In this document: positions 1-11,145 of the stretch, piece after piece
Layout: each line of letters begins with the position of its first letter
Numbering within the stretch: position 1 is the stretch's first letter
Origin: Symsagittifera roscoffensis
Taxonomy: Eukaryota > Xenacoelomorpha > Acoela > Convolutidae
Reading direction: 5' to 3'
Assembly (NCBI RefSeq): GCF_963678635.1
Contig: NC_087067.1
Span: forward strand, 37,950,686-38,014,685
DNA: 64,000 nucleotides
Notes under the pieces: generated by a model
Seen by the model: the letters and a program-made list of their open reading frames with translations, nothing else
The model's database searches: none
What the model was told of the DNA's origin: nothing
Made by a program: the position numbers and the translations under genes

Positions 1-2319
1 TTTTTATTTTTAGTTTCCCTTATTTCAGCTTTTTTCACCGTCTTTGACGTTTGTGTTTGCGAAGTGCAGATTCATATCTGTGTTTAGTCTACAATTTTTA
101 CTTTTGCTTTTTCAATATATCTACAATTTGGGCTGCGCGAAGTATATGACTGGTCTGCTTCATATGTTTCAACCAATCAGCTTCAATTGCTTATTTCTGG
201 GCTCGCAAAAAAATTGACTACTCATAGACGGAAAATCATTTAAAAAATCAACGGCAGAACGGGTTCAAGTGCAGAATGATTCAAATCCGAATTACTATAA
301 ACTGACATATTTTTCCGTAGTAACTTTAGAAGGATACAAAGTACTGGTTACTGGATATGTTTTCGAAGTGTTAATACGAAATGGTTCACAGAAGTAGTAT
401 TCAGACCAGACCGACCAACTTCTTTTTTGTTTTAAATTCACATACCGAAAGTATGAACTTGTATCATTTGCTTGGGTTTAAGTGCTAGTTTTGATCTGAA
501 TTTAATATTTTGTTATAATCGTTGACTCTAGCAAAAAGCTTAGTCAATAAATTGCAGAGTATTCATACACAAACTGTACTTTTGTGATAACGAATATTTG
601 ATTCATTTTTTCGGTAGTGTAAATTGTTACTTATAAAGACAACCGAGCATCCATTTTCAAGCGTTAATAATCGATTATATTATGATGTTAGCACTAGTCC
701 TACCAGGGGTGGATCTAAGATTTTCTCGAGGGGGTGCGGATTTTCAAAAAAATTTCAAAAATTCGGTCGACCTTTTTTAGGTCGACCAAATTAATTTTCC
801 GAGCTTTCCCAAAGCAATAAAAAGACCCTGGTTTGACCAAACTTTTTTATTTGGCTAAAATTTGGTTGAAATTCTTATTTGGCTAGGGAAAATTTAAAAA
901 AAAAACTCGCCAAAAAAAGCGTTTTTAGGCAGTTTTTGGCAAATTTTGACCAAAAAATTGCGTTCTTTCGGCGGGCACTCCCCCTCAAAGTTAGTACATA
1001 TTGGCGCCAAAAGCGCCTTTAGAAAAAATTTAGGGCTCGTCTCCAAAAATGGATATCTAAAAATAGTACAAAGGAGGGACCCTTCGGGTCGGCAGGTGGT
1101 CGATTTCCTGAGGGGGGAGGCGCCATTTTGTTTGCGCATTTTATCTTCGACCTTTTCATCTGAATTGCTTATTATTTAGGCTTTTTTTAGACGTTGGTTT
1201 TTGTGAAAATGAGGAAAAAGTTTATAAATGTTTCAAATCAGTTCAAACTTGCATAGTTTTATTTTTTTGCATAGAGTTGCATAGAGTTATTTCATGATGC
1301 ACATTTTAAGTTTTTCTTAACCATCAAAACATCAGTTTATTGATTTATTTTCATGATTTATTTGAATATTTATTTTTCACCTACCGCGTAAACTTTTTAA
1401 CTAATATGAACGGATATCCATGAAATTTTTGTTTCGTGGTAAAACTTTGTGTTCAGATGAATCAAAGTGTGACAAGACATCTGGCTTTTAGAGATTTTTG
1501 CTTAAAAAAACATAGGATAAAATTAAAATATGCTTTTGATGTGACAAAATTTTGGCAAAAAAAGAAGATAGGATTGATTAAAATCGACTGTAATTGATTT
1601 TAAAAGTTTTGTGTATGAATTATAATCAATTATAAAAGATTATAATCTCCTGGAAAATCTCGCGATTATAATCGGCCATAAATCCTTTACACCTAATTTT
1701 GATAATTTTAATCAAATATAATTGTACAATATTATACAAATCAGTTTGTATCCAAAATTTCAATCCCAAAATAGATTCATTTTTGGCTCTTTTCATTCTA
1801 TGAAAAGTTTTTTTTTTGAAACTACCGGTTCAATTGTTGAGCAAAGTACAGCAAATCAAATCTCTGATGTAGTTCAACACATTGCCAGGCCAAATTACGA
1901 AGTTCGTAGATCTCCTCCTACAATTTTACACGTAAATCCAGTATCCAGCGTAAATCCAGGGAAAGTTTTGCCTTTTAATGCCAAATCATAACAAAATGTC
2001 ATTTTTTTTTGTTTGAAACCATTTATAAATGTTTTGCGCCAATTTTTGAAGAATATGCCTTTGTTAGTTTTGGTTGGGCTACATAAGAGGCTTAAATTGA
2101 AATAATTTTCCCAACAAATAATCAGGTAGTTCTGATTGACTAAAAGGAGCAAAATTACTCGTTTTAAAATAGTGGGTTAGTGGTTCGCAACTGTTACTCG
2201 ATATTTACGCTGGTAAAATTCAAAGTAACATTTGCTCCGGTCAATTTTTGTCTAATGTCTGATTGTCTGGACAAATTTCGACTATCAATATTAAAAGTTG
2301 AGGGGCAAATTTTGTTCAG
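1..2319. other. No coding exon seen; probable calbindin intron or upstream flank
   Basis: No exon of the calbindin-like gene that starts at 2320 could be found here, although the family normally has two more EF-hands before the first one visible. The earlier exons are therefore probably beyond the left edge. The stretch is AT-rich and holds a degraded hAT-like MITE at about 704-1135. The open frames are short, without splice context or recognisable motifs. Confidence 0.5.
704..1135 (+). mobile_element. hAT-like MITE, degraded copy
   Basis: Begins CAGGGGTGG, followed by the family-specific 'TCTAAGATTTTCTCGAGGGGG' type block, the 'GTCGACC' stretch near 765-785, the 'TTGGCGCCAAAAGCGCC' block near 1001 and the 'GGACCC..GGGTCGGCAGG' block near 1077. 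The same blocks occur in the same order in the copies at 7243, 38768 and 57561. The right terminal repeat is not recognisable, so this copy is truncated or eroded and no target duplication can be given. Confidence 0.55.
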
Positions 2320-2460
2320 CTGGGTGAGATTCTTCCGGTGGAGGAGAACTTCCTGCTGCTGTTCCAACACGAGCAGGAGCTGAACAGTGTGCAGTTCATG
2401 GAGATATGGAGGGAGCACGACAAAGACAGAAATGGATTCATAGACTCCAACGAACTCAAG
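2320..2460 (+). CDS. Calbindin-like exon with EF3
   Basis: 47 codons, phase 0 at both ends. The acceptor is TTTTGTTCAG just before 2320 and the donor is AAG|GTTAGA after 2460. It encodes [15 protein letters not shown] and the loop [12 protein letters not shown]. It begins in the linker between EF2 and EF3, so an upstream exon is required. Confidence 0.92.
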
Positions 2461-5400
2461 GTTAGACACGGTTGGGTGCTCTTCAAACATTTCACGTTGT
2501 ACCGCCGAAAATAGGGGGGGGGATGTAGGGGGTGGGAATAAATGAGGGACGAAATGTGCCATGTTCTGATTAGATAGAGATGAACAACTGTGAAAAAAAT
2601 TTCATAACCAAAGTCGATGTTGGAAATTAACCGACTGTTTATTTACTAATTGACTTGCATTCAAGGCCAAAAAATTCACTTGCAATTCAATCGAAAGCTC
2701 AGTTGTTGGACTAGGCTTGCCCTTAAAAAAAGTAGTCATAAAATGGTTATGTAAATTTTACCCAGCGCACAACCGCGTTTCTTCTCTTCGTCAAGAGTTG
2801 AACAACTCTATGCTGCTTCTGATCAATTAATTTCTTCTTTCACTCGGTGGGTAAATGGACTTAACCTCTGTTAAAATATAAACTCGATGTTGCAAATTTT
2901 ACTGAAAACATAACCAAGACGAAGCTGACAATAATGTTCTCGCTTCGTAAATGTAGAAAAAATTCAAGAAACGATCGGACAAATTTTAGCGTGTTCTGAA
3001 AAGGTTCTTTTTCAAATCAATAGTTGGAGTGATTTCTTAGAGTTTCTTGCACTCTGTTCTGAAGAAGAAGTCAGCCCAAGTGTCAAAAGAGAGACTGGAG
3101 GAATACGCACAAACTATTGTAAGCTCAAAAACAAACAAAAATCAAGATGAAACTTTTTTCACTTCACGGCTAAATATTTTTGTTCATCATATTATCATCA
3201 TTTGCAGCTCCAGATGTTCGATTCCAACAATGATGGCAAATTGGGATTGCAGGAAATGGCCAGGTAAACTTCATTTTTGCTTTCTGAACCTACAAAAACA
3301 TCTATAAACAACTTCGAAGTACACATTATAAGAAGAGTATTTGATATAAAATTATGACTATATTAATTTAGTTTTTTCAGTTTGCCTAAACTTACTGTGG
3401 CTAAGGGGTAGATTGGTCGATTTTTTTAAACATTTTCTTTAGGTCAAGCAATTTGATTTTCCGTGCCCTCTTAAAACCTTATAAAGACTCTATTTTGCCA
3501 AAAGTTTCCGCGCCGCAGACGAACTTTTGAAGAAAAAAGAACAGCTCAAAAATGACGTTTACGCTCTTCCTTGAAATTTAAGGTCCTTTCGAAGAATTTT
3601 GATATCAGTCAACCCAAAGGGAGACCTTATTGGAAATATTTGCCAACCAGAATTGAGGGGGTCATGACGTAACAAGTACAGAATTTCCTCTCATATTCTT
3701 TTGTTCTTTTTGCTAATGGTGTTGGTCTTTATGTAGGTTGTTGCCGGTACAGGAGAACTTCCTGGTTCAGTTCCAGAACAAACCCAATCTCACCAAAGAA
3801 GAATTCAACACTGTGTTCAACCACTACGACACGGTACCTTTCTTTTTATGCCTTACTGTTGGTGAAAAGAAAAACAATCAATCATAATAAATTGTTTCCA
3901 TATCAGAGATTATTCAACAGACACTTGTCAATTTACGTAATTCTGACGTGTACGCTCAAAAAGCCAGAATGACAGAGCGTGACATCATTTATATTGCAAA
4001 TTTGTTCACGTGAACAACTGGATTGCTATGAAAATGAAAAAAAAAAATTAGTGCGACAACACCGGAAAGCGGTCTGTATTTAGACAACCGCGTATTCGTA
4101 CTCGCCAGTAAGCAGACAAATACCGTATTAACAAATCAGAATCGAGATGAGTAAGCAAATTTACGATATAAATAACTATTAATTATTCATTTCTTCCTTC
4201 TCGCGATTCTGATTGGTTAATACAGTATTTGTCTGCTTACTGACCAGTCTGAATACGCGGTTGCCTAAATACTGCTACGTAACCGACACACCTTCTGCGC
4301 AAAAAAAAAGATATCTTCGAACCCAATTTTTTCTTATTTGATCTATGTAGGAAACAAACTATTGCTTTAAATGTGGAGATGTGATGTGAAAATTGTTTTT
4401 AGGATGGCAATGGTGTCATACAAGGAGACGAACTGGCAGGATTCCTGAAGGACCTAATGGAACACGAAAACCAGGTTAAATCAATGATTTTATGACATAG
4501 TAAAATGATTGTTGCAATAATTGTAGCGCTGAATATCGGAAAACAATCACATAATTTTGTATTCGAGAGATCCCACGCGAATACCTAAACACAAACACTT
4601 AATGGTCATTGCAAGCACGACAGTATTTTTTTTGAGAATCGCAAGCAAGCTGGCAAACAAATGATGGATCTGGATGCAGGCTGTTTGGTCTTACGTGTCG
4701 TCTGTATCCAATTGATCCGGCTTTGGAAGAAATTGCGAAATATTTATGCTTGAGTTGGTTTGTTTCATTCAGTCAATTTTTGTTTTTCAACTTGCATTTT
4801 TGACGGAATTTTTACTCTTCCTGGAAGATGTTGTTGTCTGTAGCTCAAATCTAAAACAAATTTCATCCATGATTGTTTTTCGTAAAGTTATGGGGGTTTC
4901 AAAATCGCTGTTTCGAAAAAAAATAATGCGCGTTATTACGTTCCCACAGAGCACATGTAAGCTACGACTGAATGCGTTCCAAATTAACGGGGGCAAATTA
5001 TTTTGTCTAATAATTACGAAACGACACGCTAAAAAAACATTCTTGTGATGTTCCGACAATTTTCGAAGAAAATGACAAATATTTGTGCTCGGGGTGGACA
5101 AATCTGTACTTTTGAACTAACCATTTTTGACAGAAATTTTTTTTATCATTCGAAAGTTATTGTTATCCTAAGCTCAATTTTAAAAAGATCTTGTGATTAT
5201 TTTTTATTAAGTTTGTGATCATGGGGGTTTAAAGATTGCCATTTTGGGACATTTAACGCGCGATATATTTTGTGCTATTAATAATGCATAAAGAGGAGAT
5301 TTTATTCGTTGTAGAAATTGTTCCAAATTGGATGTATGGTGTTTGTTTGGTCTATTTAATACTTTGCTAAATACAGAATACATGGCTTTAGTTTTTACAT

Positions 5401-7988
5401 AGCGTGTGGGGTGATGATTTTCAAAAAAAAACTCATTTTTATATAATTTTTCATTTTTTGAAACTTTCATCAATTAACTTAATGTTAACTACTCCATAGA
5501 AGTTAAATTGCAATAGTAACATTCAAGGCTACCCCTTGATACGAGCAGCCTTGTTGTTCCGACTGTTTAGTTTTTTTAATTTTTTTTATATTTAAAAAAA
5601 ACTTCAATTTGCAACATGCGCAGCAATCGGCTATCCGTTTTTTTTCCAGCTGCTTTTGTTATAATCTACCATTCTAACTGACTTGTTTGCTACTACAGCT
5701 GTCAAATTTTCCAAGTTGCTTTTTGTTACCAAATTAAAGAACACCATTTCCTCATTAGAAAAAAAATTTTTGTTTTATGAAACTAAGGACCCTCTTCTCT
5801 ATATGAGTATTTTCCGAATTCAATTTCACACAATTATTCTGGTTTAGTCTAAAACTTTTGGGATTTTGGTTCCTCAGTGTAATAATTCACTGTGTGACTC
5901 ATTCGTTGCCAAAATCTTCGCAACACTCGCCGCAAAAAGGGGCGCTGTAGCGCATTTGCTGTGAATTTGGTTCTAAATTTAACGAGCCTTAAGATATAAA
6001 ATGTACTACAATAAACTACGGAAAGCCGAACAAATTCTCACTTTTATAATTTGAAGACTTCTTTCCACCAATAAGCAGGCCCTAATACAATTAATAATTT
6101 CAAATTGATGATAATGAAATTGCACATAAATACTTTTTAAAATTTTTCCAGCTTCAATATTTGTGCTCGAGGTGTTTTTTCTTCAGACAAGTTTCGACTT
6201 TTTAACGAGCCCTTTTTTGACAAATTTTTTTTATATCATTCGAAAGATATTGTTGTCTTGAGCTCAATTTTGAAAAGATATATCACCTGTGATCTTTTTT
6301 CGTTAAGTTATGGGGGGTTTAAAGGTTGTCATTTTGGCCAATTTGGGACAATTAACGCGCTATATGTTTCTCGCTATTAACGCGTAAGCGGAGATTTAAT
6401 CCGTTTTAAAAATCAGTCCAATTTAGTTGAAGGAAGCTTATTTGCCATAATTGATTTGTTACTGGGAGCAAAATTCATTACTTTGTACTTTATATGGCGT
6501 GTGGGGGTATGATTTTCACAAAAAGTATCAATTTTCAAAAGTATGTATTTTTTTCATTTTATTTCAATTTTTCCATTTATCAATTTTTCAATCAATTTTT
6601 TTTTAAATTTGATCTTAAAACGCTGTCGGAATAATCAAGGCTTCGTCCGGAAATACGAGCAGTCTTGTTCTTGTACAAAAGTTTTTCTAATTGTTTCAGC
6701 AGAAAAAGTATTTTACTCATCAATTCAATTTTCGTATCGTTCAACTATGGCTTTTTCCACGTAAAAGGAGCACTTGAAAACTTAAAACCAATTTTTATTT
6801 TTTTTTGCAGAGTATATATTCCATTTTTTCTACAACCAACTTTTTTTTCATTCGAATTTTTTGACGGACATTGCTTGTGCGTGACTTAAAACAATTTTTG
6901 GACATTAAAGTTGGACGGTTGTTTAAATACATGCTCGCAACTTAAAGAGACAAATGGAAGACAAATGGAACGTGACAATCAGGAGGCGCAACCAAACCTT
7001 AGGGATATTTAAGAGGCATAACTACACTCGAGGTTTTCAAAAAAAAATTCCGACCAGCTATTTTATTGCATCTTGCAGTTCGAAGAATACCAATAGATGA
7101 TGACTTAAACTTTGAATTTTTTTTAAATTTAACAGAAAATTTAAAAAATGGGGTTAAAAAAATTTGCTTCAAAAAACTTTAACTCCTATACGTTATGTGC
7201 TGCAAACACAATCACCAAAATTCATTGCCTTTTTTCTAAAATCAGGGGCGAATTTAGGGGGAAAATTGGACGCCCCCCCTCTAGGGATTCGACCCCTTAC
7301 CAACCAAAGGGTCCCCCCTTTGTTATTATTTTATGACATTCATTTTAGGCCAACCCACCCTAAAAATTTTCTAAATGCGCCGTTAGCGCCAATATAAACG
7401 AATTTTGAAGGAAGCGCGCGGCGAAAAAAGGCTTTTTGACCTGTTTTTCAAAAGTTTGCATGCAGCGCAAAATGTTTGTTTAAAGTATGGTCTCTTACTG
7501 CTCTGGGAGTGCTCGAAAAATCAATTTGGTCGACCTAAAAAAAAGTGAACAAAAAATTTTTGAAAAATTTTTGAAAATCCCCCCTCTCAAGAAAATCCTA
7601 GATCAGCTCCCGTCTAAAATCTAATTTTTCAAATCTCATTTTATCGCTATCGTGACAGTTTTTCAGGAAGTTTCCATTTGCAGCTCAAATTACGACTGAA
7701 AGGTTTCGATCTGATACATCACTCAATTTTGTACGAAGCTTCTTTAAGCTATTCAATTATGCATGGAAAAAACTGACAAGACTGTGGAGTACCTTTCATT
7801 CCCAATGAATAAAGAATCGCTCAACCTAATTTTTGTTCAACTTTTAGGACGTTGCGGCTTCTGAATTGGAGGAATATCGAAGAGTTCTTCTGCGCATCTG
7901 TGATTTGAACCGAGACGGGAAACTTCAGAAAGCAGAACTTAGTATGGTCCTATGTATGGAAATGGGAAAAAGCATGGAGGACAAATGA
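2320..7988 (+). CDS. Calbindin/calretinin-family EF-hand protein, C-terminal six exons
   Basis: Spliced plus-strand gene. Six exons (2320-2460, 3041-3118, 3208-3263, 3737-3833, 4403-4474, 7848-7988) join in phase to 194 residues ending in TGA. Four EF-hand loops are visible at residues 34-45 ([12 protein letters not shown]), 78-89 ([12 protein letters not shown]), 123-134 ([12 protein letters not shown]) and 167-178 ([12 protein letters not shown]). All have D at position 1, G at 6 and E at 12. The linkers '[11 protein letters not shown]' and 'LLPVQENFL' are diagnostic for the calbindin-D28k/calretinin/Cbp53E group, whose members carry six EF-hands and act as cytosolic calcium buffers or sensors, often in neurons. 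By alignment these are EF3-EF6, so EF1-EF2 are missing from the window. The sixth loop looks functional, unlike in vertebrate members. The last intron (3.4 kb) is packed with repeats. Which paralogue it is cannot be decided from the C-terminal part. Confidence 0.93.
3041..3118 (+). CDS. Calbindin-like exon, EF3-EF4 linker
   Basis: 26 codons, phase 0 at both ends. The acceptor is GATTTCTTAG and the donor is ATT|GTAAGC. It encodes a lysine-rich helix ending in 'LEEYAQTI', matching the family's '..EYTQTI' helix that leads into the fourth EF-hand. Confidence 0.9.
3208..3263 (+). CDS. Calbindin-like exon with EF4 loop
   Basis: 56 nt, entering in phase 0 and leaving after two bases of an Arg codon. 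The acceptor is CATTTGCAG and the donor is AG|GTAAAC. It encodes [18 protein letters not shown], the most conserved loop of the family. The preceding intron is only 89 bp. Confidence 0.92.
3737..3833 (+). CDS. Calbindin-like exon, EF4-EF5 linker
   Basis: 97 nt. The first base completes the Arg codon split by the previous intron. It encodes [13 protein letters not shown] and ends with HYDT, the first two residues of the fifth EF-hand loop. The acceptor is TTTATGTAG and the donor is ACG|GTACCT. Confidence 0.92.
4076..4272. mobile_element. Foldback MITE in a calbindin intron
   Basis: Two arms of about 70-75 bp, at 4076-4150 and 4200-4272, are near-perfect inverted copies. Each contains GTATTTAG.CAACCGCG at the outer end, AAGCAGACAAATAC in the middle and ATCAGAATCG at the inner end. 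The spacer is about 50 bp. No coding capacity. It lies inside the intron 3834-4402. A target duplication was not identified. Confidence 0.7.
4403..4474 (+). CDS. Calbindin-like exon, rest of EF5 loop
   Basis: 24 codons, phase 0 at both ends. The acceptor is TTGTTTTTAG and the donor is CAG|GTTAAA. It encodes [19 protein letters not shown], completing the loop begun in the previous exon and giving the exit helix 'FLKDL' typical of the family. Confidence 0.92.
5077..5556 (+). repeat. Dispersed repeat family B, copy 1
   Basis: Shares with the copies at 6155, 37450, 47311 and 47950 (the last three inverted) these blocks: 'TTGTGCTCGGGGTGG', 'TATCATTCGAAAG', 'ATTAACGCGC..TAT', 'GTGTGGGG.GATGATTTTC' and a terminal 'GATACGAGCAG.CTTG'. 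No open frame is conserved between copies, so it is non-coding. A more diverged related stretch lies just upstream at about 4790-5060. Confidence 0.6.
5560..6130 (+). repeat. Dispersed repeat family A, copy 1
   Basis: Strongly similar in the same orientation to 46670-47140. Shared blocks include 'TTGTTATAATCT.CC', 'CTAAGGACCCTCTTC', 'TGACTCATTCGTTGCC' and 'ATAAACTACGGAAAG'. Non-coding, and sits between two family B copies in the last calbindin intron. Confidence 0.6.
6155..6672 (+). repeat. Dispersed repeat family B, copy 2
   Basis: Has the full series of family B blocks: 'TTTGTGCTCGAGGTG' at the left, 'GGACAATTAACGCGCTATA', 'AACGCGTAAGCGGAGATTTAA', 'TTATATGGCGTGTGGGGG' and 'ATACGAGCAGTCTTGTT' at the right end. 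The segment just before the right end is diverged from the inverted copies at 47 kb. Confidence 0.65.
7243..7612 (-). mobile_element. hAT-like MITE with perfect 8-bp target duplication
   Basis: A 370-bp non-coding element beginning CAGGGGCGAATTTAGGGG and ending in a degraded GATCAGCTCCCG. It is flanked on both sides by TCTAAAAT (7235-7242 and 7613-7620). An 8-bp duplication and CAGGGGCG termini fit the hAT superfamily. It lies in the last calbindin intron, 235 bp before the terminal exon. Orientation is given relative to the copy at 38768. Confidence 0.75.
7848..7988 (+). CDS. Calbindin-like terminal exon with EF6
   Basis: 46 codons plus TGA at 7986-7988. The acceptor is CAACTTTTAG. It encodes [10 protein letters not shown], the loop [12 protein letters not shown] and the tail '[10 protein letters not shown]', which corresponds to the family's C-terminal 'LALILCAGDN'-type end. 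The exon lies 3.37 kb from the previous one, beyond a block of repeats. Confidence 0.92.
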   Translation, partial: DVAASELEEYRRVLLRICDLNRDGKLQKAELSMVLCMEMGKSMEDK

Positions 7989-8098
7989 ACTCCATTGAAC
8001 TTTAAACCTATTACATCGAATTAATTTTAAATCTAGTATTTATAATATTACCAATCATTTTTTTACTATTTATTTTTCAAATACGTCAATCAAATTTC

Positions 8099-8104
8099 AA
8101 TAAA
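8099..8104 (+). promoter_or_regulatory. Poly(A) signal of the calbindin-like gene
   Basis: AATAAA, 111 bp after the stop codon of the terminal exon, followed by AT-rich sequence. It is the first canonical hexamer downstream and the likely 3' processing signal. Confidence 0.6.
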
Positions 8105-8436
8105 AAGAAGTTGAATATAGCTGATAATAAAATCGATACTGAAGAGGTAATCAAATTTAGAAAGGCAAAAAAATGCGCAGTTAGCAGTTTAGAATTACTA
8201 TATTCAACTTAAGATAAACGATGTCACCGAATTGTGTTTTCATTATATTACAGCGCTAACAGCTATATAGTTAGTAGCTATAATCTGCCAATTATTGTTT
8301 CATTAAATTAATTTTTCCCTGGCTTATTGTTTTTAAAAACCTACTTTTAACAAAAAAAGTAATAACAATTGGGCCTATATTTTGCTTAAATCTCTTGATT
8401 TATTTCAATTTTGATTTGCCTCAGCGCATTCAATAC

Positions 8437-8525
8437 CAGGGGTCGATTAAGGGGGGGGGGAGGTGGCGGACGCCCCTTTCTCAGAGATTCGACCCCCCAC
8501 CGACCCAACGGCTCCCAAAAATGTG
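8437..8525 (-). mobile_element. hAT-like MITE fragment
   Basis: Begins CAGGGGTCGATTAAGGGGGG, then has the family blocks 'GATTCGACCCCC' and 'CCGACCCAACGG'. After about 90 bp the similarity stops, so only one end survives. Confidence 0.5.
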
Positions 8526-8529
8526 AACC

Positions 8530-8695
8530 AGAAATTTTGTATGACTCAATTAAAAAGAAACAACTAGGGGAGTAGCATAAACTGAAGGCAAGTGTTTCAT
8601 ATTTTTCGAGTTTAAAAATTTGATGCGGTACGAAATGCATAATTTCAAAAAATAGACTTTGCCCAAAACCTTGGTTGTTTCTCTACTAAATAATT
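8530..8695 (+). repeat. Dispersed repeat family E, target of the LTR element
   Basis: Matches 48930-49090 over about 160 bp. Shared blocks include 'AACAACTAGGGG', 'GATTTCAAAAAATTAGACTTTG' (with small changes) and 'CTTAGTTGTTTATCTATTAAA'-like sequence. The retrotransposon at 8696 interrupts it. Confidence 0.5.
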
Positions 8696-8899
8696 TGTCA
8701 TATATATAAAATATTTATGTTTAGTTCAGTTTACAGTCAGTTGTGGCAGTGACCTCGATGGTCAATAATTGATACCTGCCAGTGGCGTTGTTACTCTCTA
8801 GTGGTGCTAAAACAGTTAACCGTCTGAGTTCGTATAGATTAAAATTTTTATAACATCATTAATTTTGGAATTTACTGTACTGGAGAAACGTTTTCAACA
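8696..8899 (+). repeat. 5' LTR
   Basis: About 204 bp. It starts TGTCA, contains 'TTTATGTTTAGTTCAGTTTAC' and 'CCGTCTGAGTTCGTATAG', and ends GAGAAACGTTTTCAACA. It is collinear with 14343-14550. Confidence 0.9.
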
Positions 8900-10030
8900 T
8901 GGTGCAGCCAGCAGCAAACGGCGTTCGGGGAGGAAAAAATCCACTGGGCATTACGGCATTCTGGCCGAGCGAAAATGCGAAACCTCCAGTGTTGTGGGAA
9001 CATTGGATCAATAAATTCACCTGGGACGTGATTGCCAAGCACGCGTTTATCCCGACGTCGTACTACTTTTTAAAAACGTCGAGGGACGCGCGGAGGTGTT
9101 GGGGAAAAACCTGGTCGAAGCGGAAAAAAACACTTATTTCTAACATGTATTTATGCTTTAGAGAACTTGGTCAGGACGAGCTTCACAACCGAAAACTGGA
9201 AACCGTATTTGGATTTGGCTACTATTAGGTACCCTCGAATACTGGATGCATTTGAAGAAATCTTCAAGAAGGAGAGAAATGAAACGTTCGAAACCCACCA
9301 ACTTTTGTCGCGCAGGCAGAGAGAAGGGGAGTCGCTCGAACAATTTCATTCGGTGCTAAAGGGACTCGCGGCGATATGTAGTCTTGGCACATTGGAACGG
9401 CGGATCTTACGCGACGTTTTTATAGTAAACATGACTAACAAGGAGGCACAAACGAAAATATACAGGTCAACTAAAACACCGTACGAAGTGTACAAGATTG
9501 CGTTATCGTACGAAAGGGGCAATAAGTATGCAAAGAGTTACAAAATTACCGGTGGGGGACTACACGCCAGGAGATGCCTTACAAGTAAAGGCCGAACCCA
9601 TCGTTCTATCCGAGGGGGGTTTCGAAGGCCTTCTCAACGGGGTTCAAAGGGACTATTCCAAGGAAACACAAGAGGCGGGGCGGAGAAACGTTGCTTTAAC
9701 GGCGACCGAGCAAATTTTACCACGGAGCAGGCTTCAAAATGTCCAGCTCGCAATGCAAAATGCAATTATTGCAAAAAGACAGGCCGCGGGAAGAGAGGCG
9801 CAAAGCGCGGACGGGTTGAACTTATTCACGGCAAGATGGACAGGGATGATCAATTTGCGGAAAACGATGACGTCGCATCACGGCAAGATTCTTCGGTAGG
9901 ATGGGTAAACATTTGTCCACCACAAACTCGCGGGTGGGGTTCGGACAGCTCCGAGGACTACATCGTCATGTCGATTAAGAAAAACAAGGTGGAGCGCGAA
10001 TTTAAAGTAGCCCGGTACAATTGCCATTGA
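8899..10030 (+). pseudogene. gag remnant of the LTR element
   Basis: Starts with MVQPAANGVRGG at 8899, shifts frame near 9200, and continues with a capsid-like segment (IFKKERNETFETHQLL, then FIVNMTNKEAQTKIY). Near 9739-9785 it shows CPARNAKCNYCKKTG, the second half of a CCHC zinc knuckle in which the usual histidine is not recognisable. Gag proteins coat the retrotransposon RNA. This copy cannot make one because of the frameshift and the eroded knuckle. Confidence 0.75.
8900..8917 (+). other. Putative primer-binding site
   Basis: TGGTGCAGCCAGCAGCAA follows the 5' LTR directly. The initial TGG is expected for the complement of a tRNA CCA end. I cannot assign the tRNA. The first gag ATG overlaps the LTR/PBS junction (8899-8901). 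Confidence 0.4.
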
Positions 10031-10236
10031 AGATCAACGGGAAGACGACGACGGTGTGGATCGATAGTGGGTCGCCAATTTTGGTCTTCACCATCGGTGA
10101 ATTGCGGAAAACCATGGGGAAAGCGGGTGTCAAATTATTACCTTTGAGCTCGAATGACGACCAGTTCCGCAATTATGGAAACAATCCGTTGAAATTCATG
10201 CGGAAAATGAAGGCGACGTTGACGTCGAATGGATGA
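10021..10236 (+). pseudogene. Aspartic protease remnant of the LTR element
   Basis: Encodes LKINGKTTTVWIDSGSPI, with the DSG catalytic triplet of retropepsins preceded by a beta-strand rich stretch. The family cleaves Gag-Pol polyproteins. The reading frame is separate from gag and ends after 71 codons, so the polyprotein is interrupted. Confidence 0.65.
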
Positions 10237-10449
10237 TCGACAGAGACGTACATCAAGGTAATCGGAGGTTGTAGACCATCGATCATTGGACGGTATCTGA
10301 TGCCACTGCTGGGTCTCCAGCTGGTCCAAGCCGCCGCGGGATATGTCATGAATATCCTAGGGCACGCGGAGCAACAGGAGGATACATCGTTGGATGAATG
10401 GCAACTGCATTTCAGAAAGCAATTATATAAAGTATTTAAAAGGGCATGG

Positions 10450-11145
10450 CGAATTCCCAATTATAAAGTGCAGGCTGATTTCTTCAAAGCACTAATGCCG
10501 GTGGAACAGAAAAATAGACGCGTTCCGATCACTTTTCAAGAGAAAGTTGACAAGGAGATTGGAAAAATACGAAGCCAAGGGCATATCGAAAAACTCGAAG
10601 AGTGTTCGGATAAATACTTTGTGTCGCCAATCGTTATCACAGTAAAAAAGACGGTTCGGTAGAACTAGCGCTTGAATCAAGAGAGGTAAATAATCAGTTA
10701 CATAAAAACAAGTACCAAATGCCAAATATTGAATAACTAATGGATAGAATTGGCCAAACAGTTAGCGAACGAAAATTGGGTACGGTCTGATTTACGACCA
10801 TGGACTTAAACACATGCATACGGACAGCTGCCTCTAGGTAATGATATGTGCAAACTTTGTGTTAGTGGGTGGAAAATCAACCGGTTCATTTTGATTCAAG
10901 ACGGGGTTTTACGGCTGAACCACGATGCCGGCGGAATTCCAACAGGTAATGGATTCCATATTGAAATGAATTTCCTAATGGGTATGCAATCATTGACGAC
11001 ATTCTGGTTTTCTAAAAAGCACAGAGACAGAACATATTGCAAACGTCGAGAAAAATTTGAGAAAATTGAATCGCGAAAATTTGGCCCTCAAACTACAGAA
11101 AGGCGATTTTGCGAAGTTAGAATGCGAGTGGTTAGGGGATAAAAA
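10450..11145 (+). pseudogene. Reverse transcriptase remnant of the LTR element
   Basis: Fragments in several frames follow the Gypsy RT order. These are a thumb-side helix (VDKEIGKIRSQGHIEKLEE), 'SPIVITVKK', a 'TTMDL..AYGQLPL' stretch near 10795-10840, and an 'IIDDILVF' active-site box near 11000 that corresponds to the Y-x-D-D region. Stops and shifts between them mean no continuous domain is left. Confidence 0.75.

Noticed and set aside
2194-2562. 122-codon minus-strand frame at the first calbindin exon
   Set aside because: Shadow of the plus-strand EF-hand exon on the other strand.
3047-3307. 86-codon plus-strand frame starting at 3047
   Set aside because: It runs through a true calbindin-like exon and a short intron; the splice sites at 3118 and 3208 explain the coding part.
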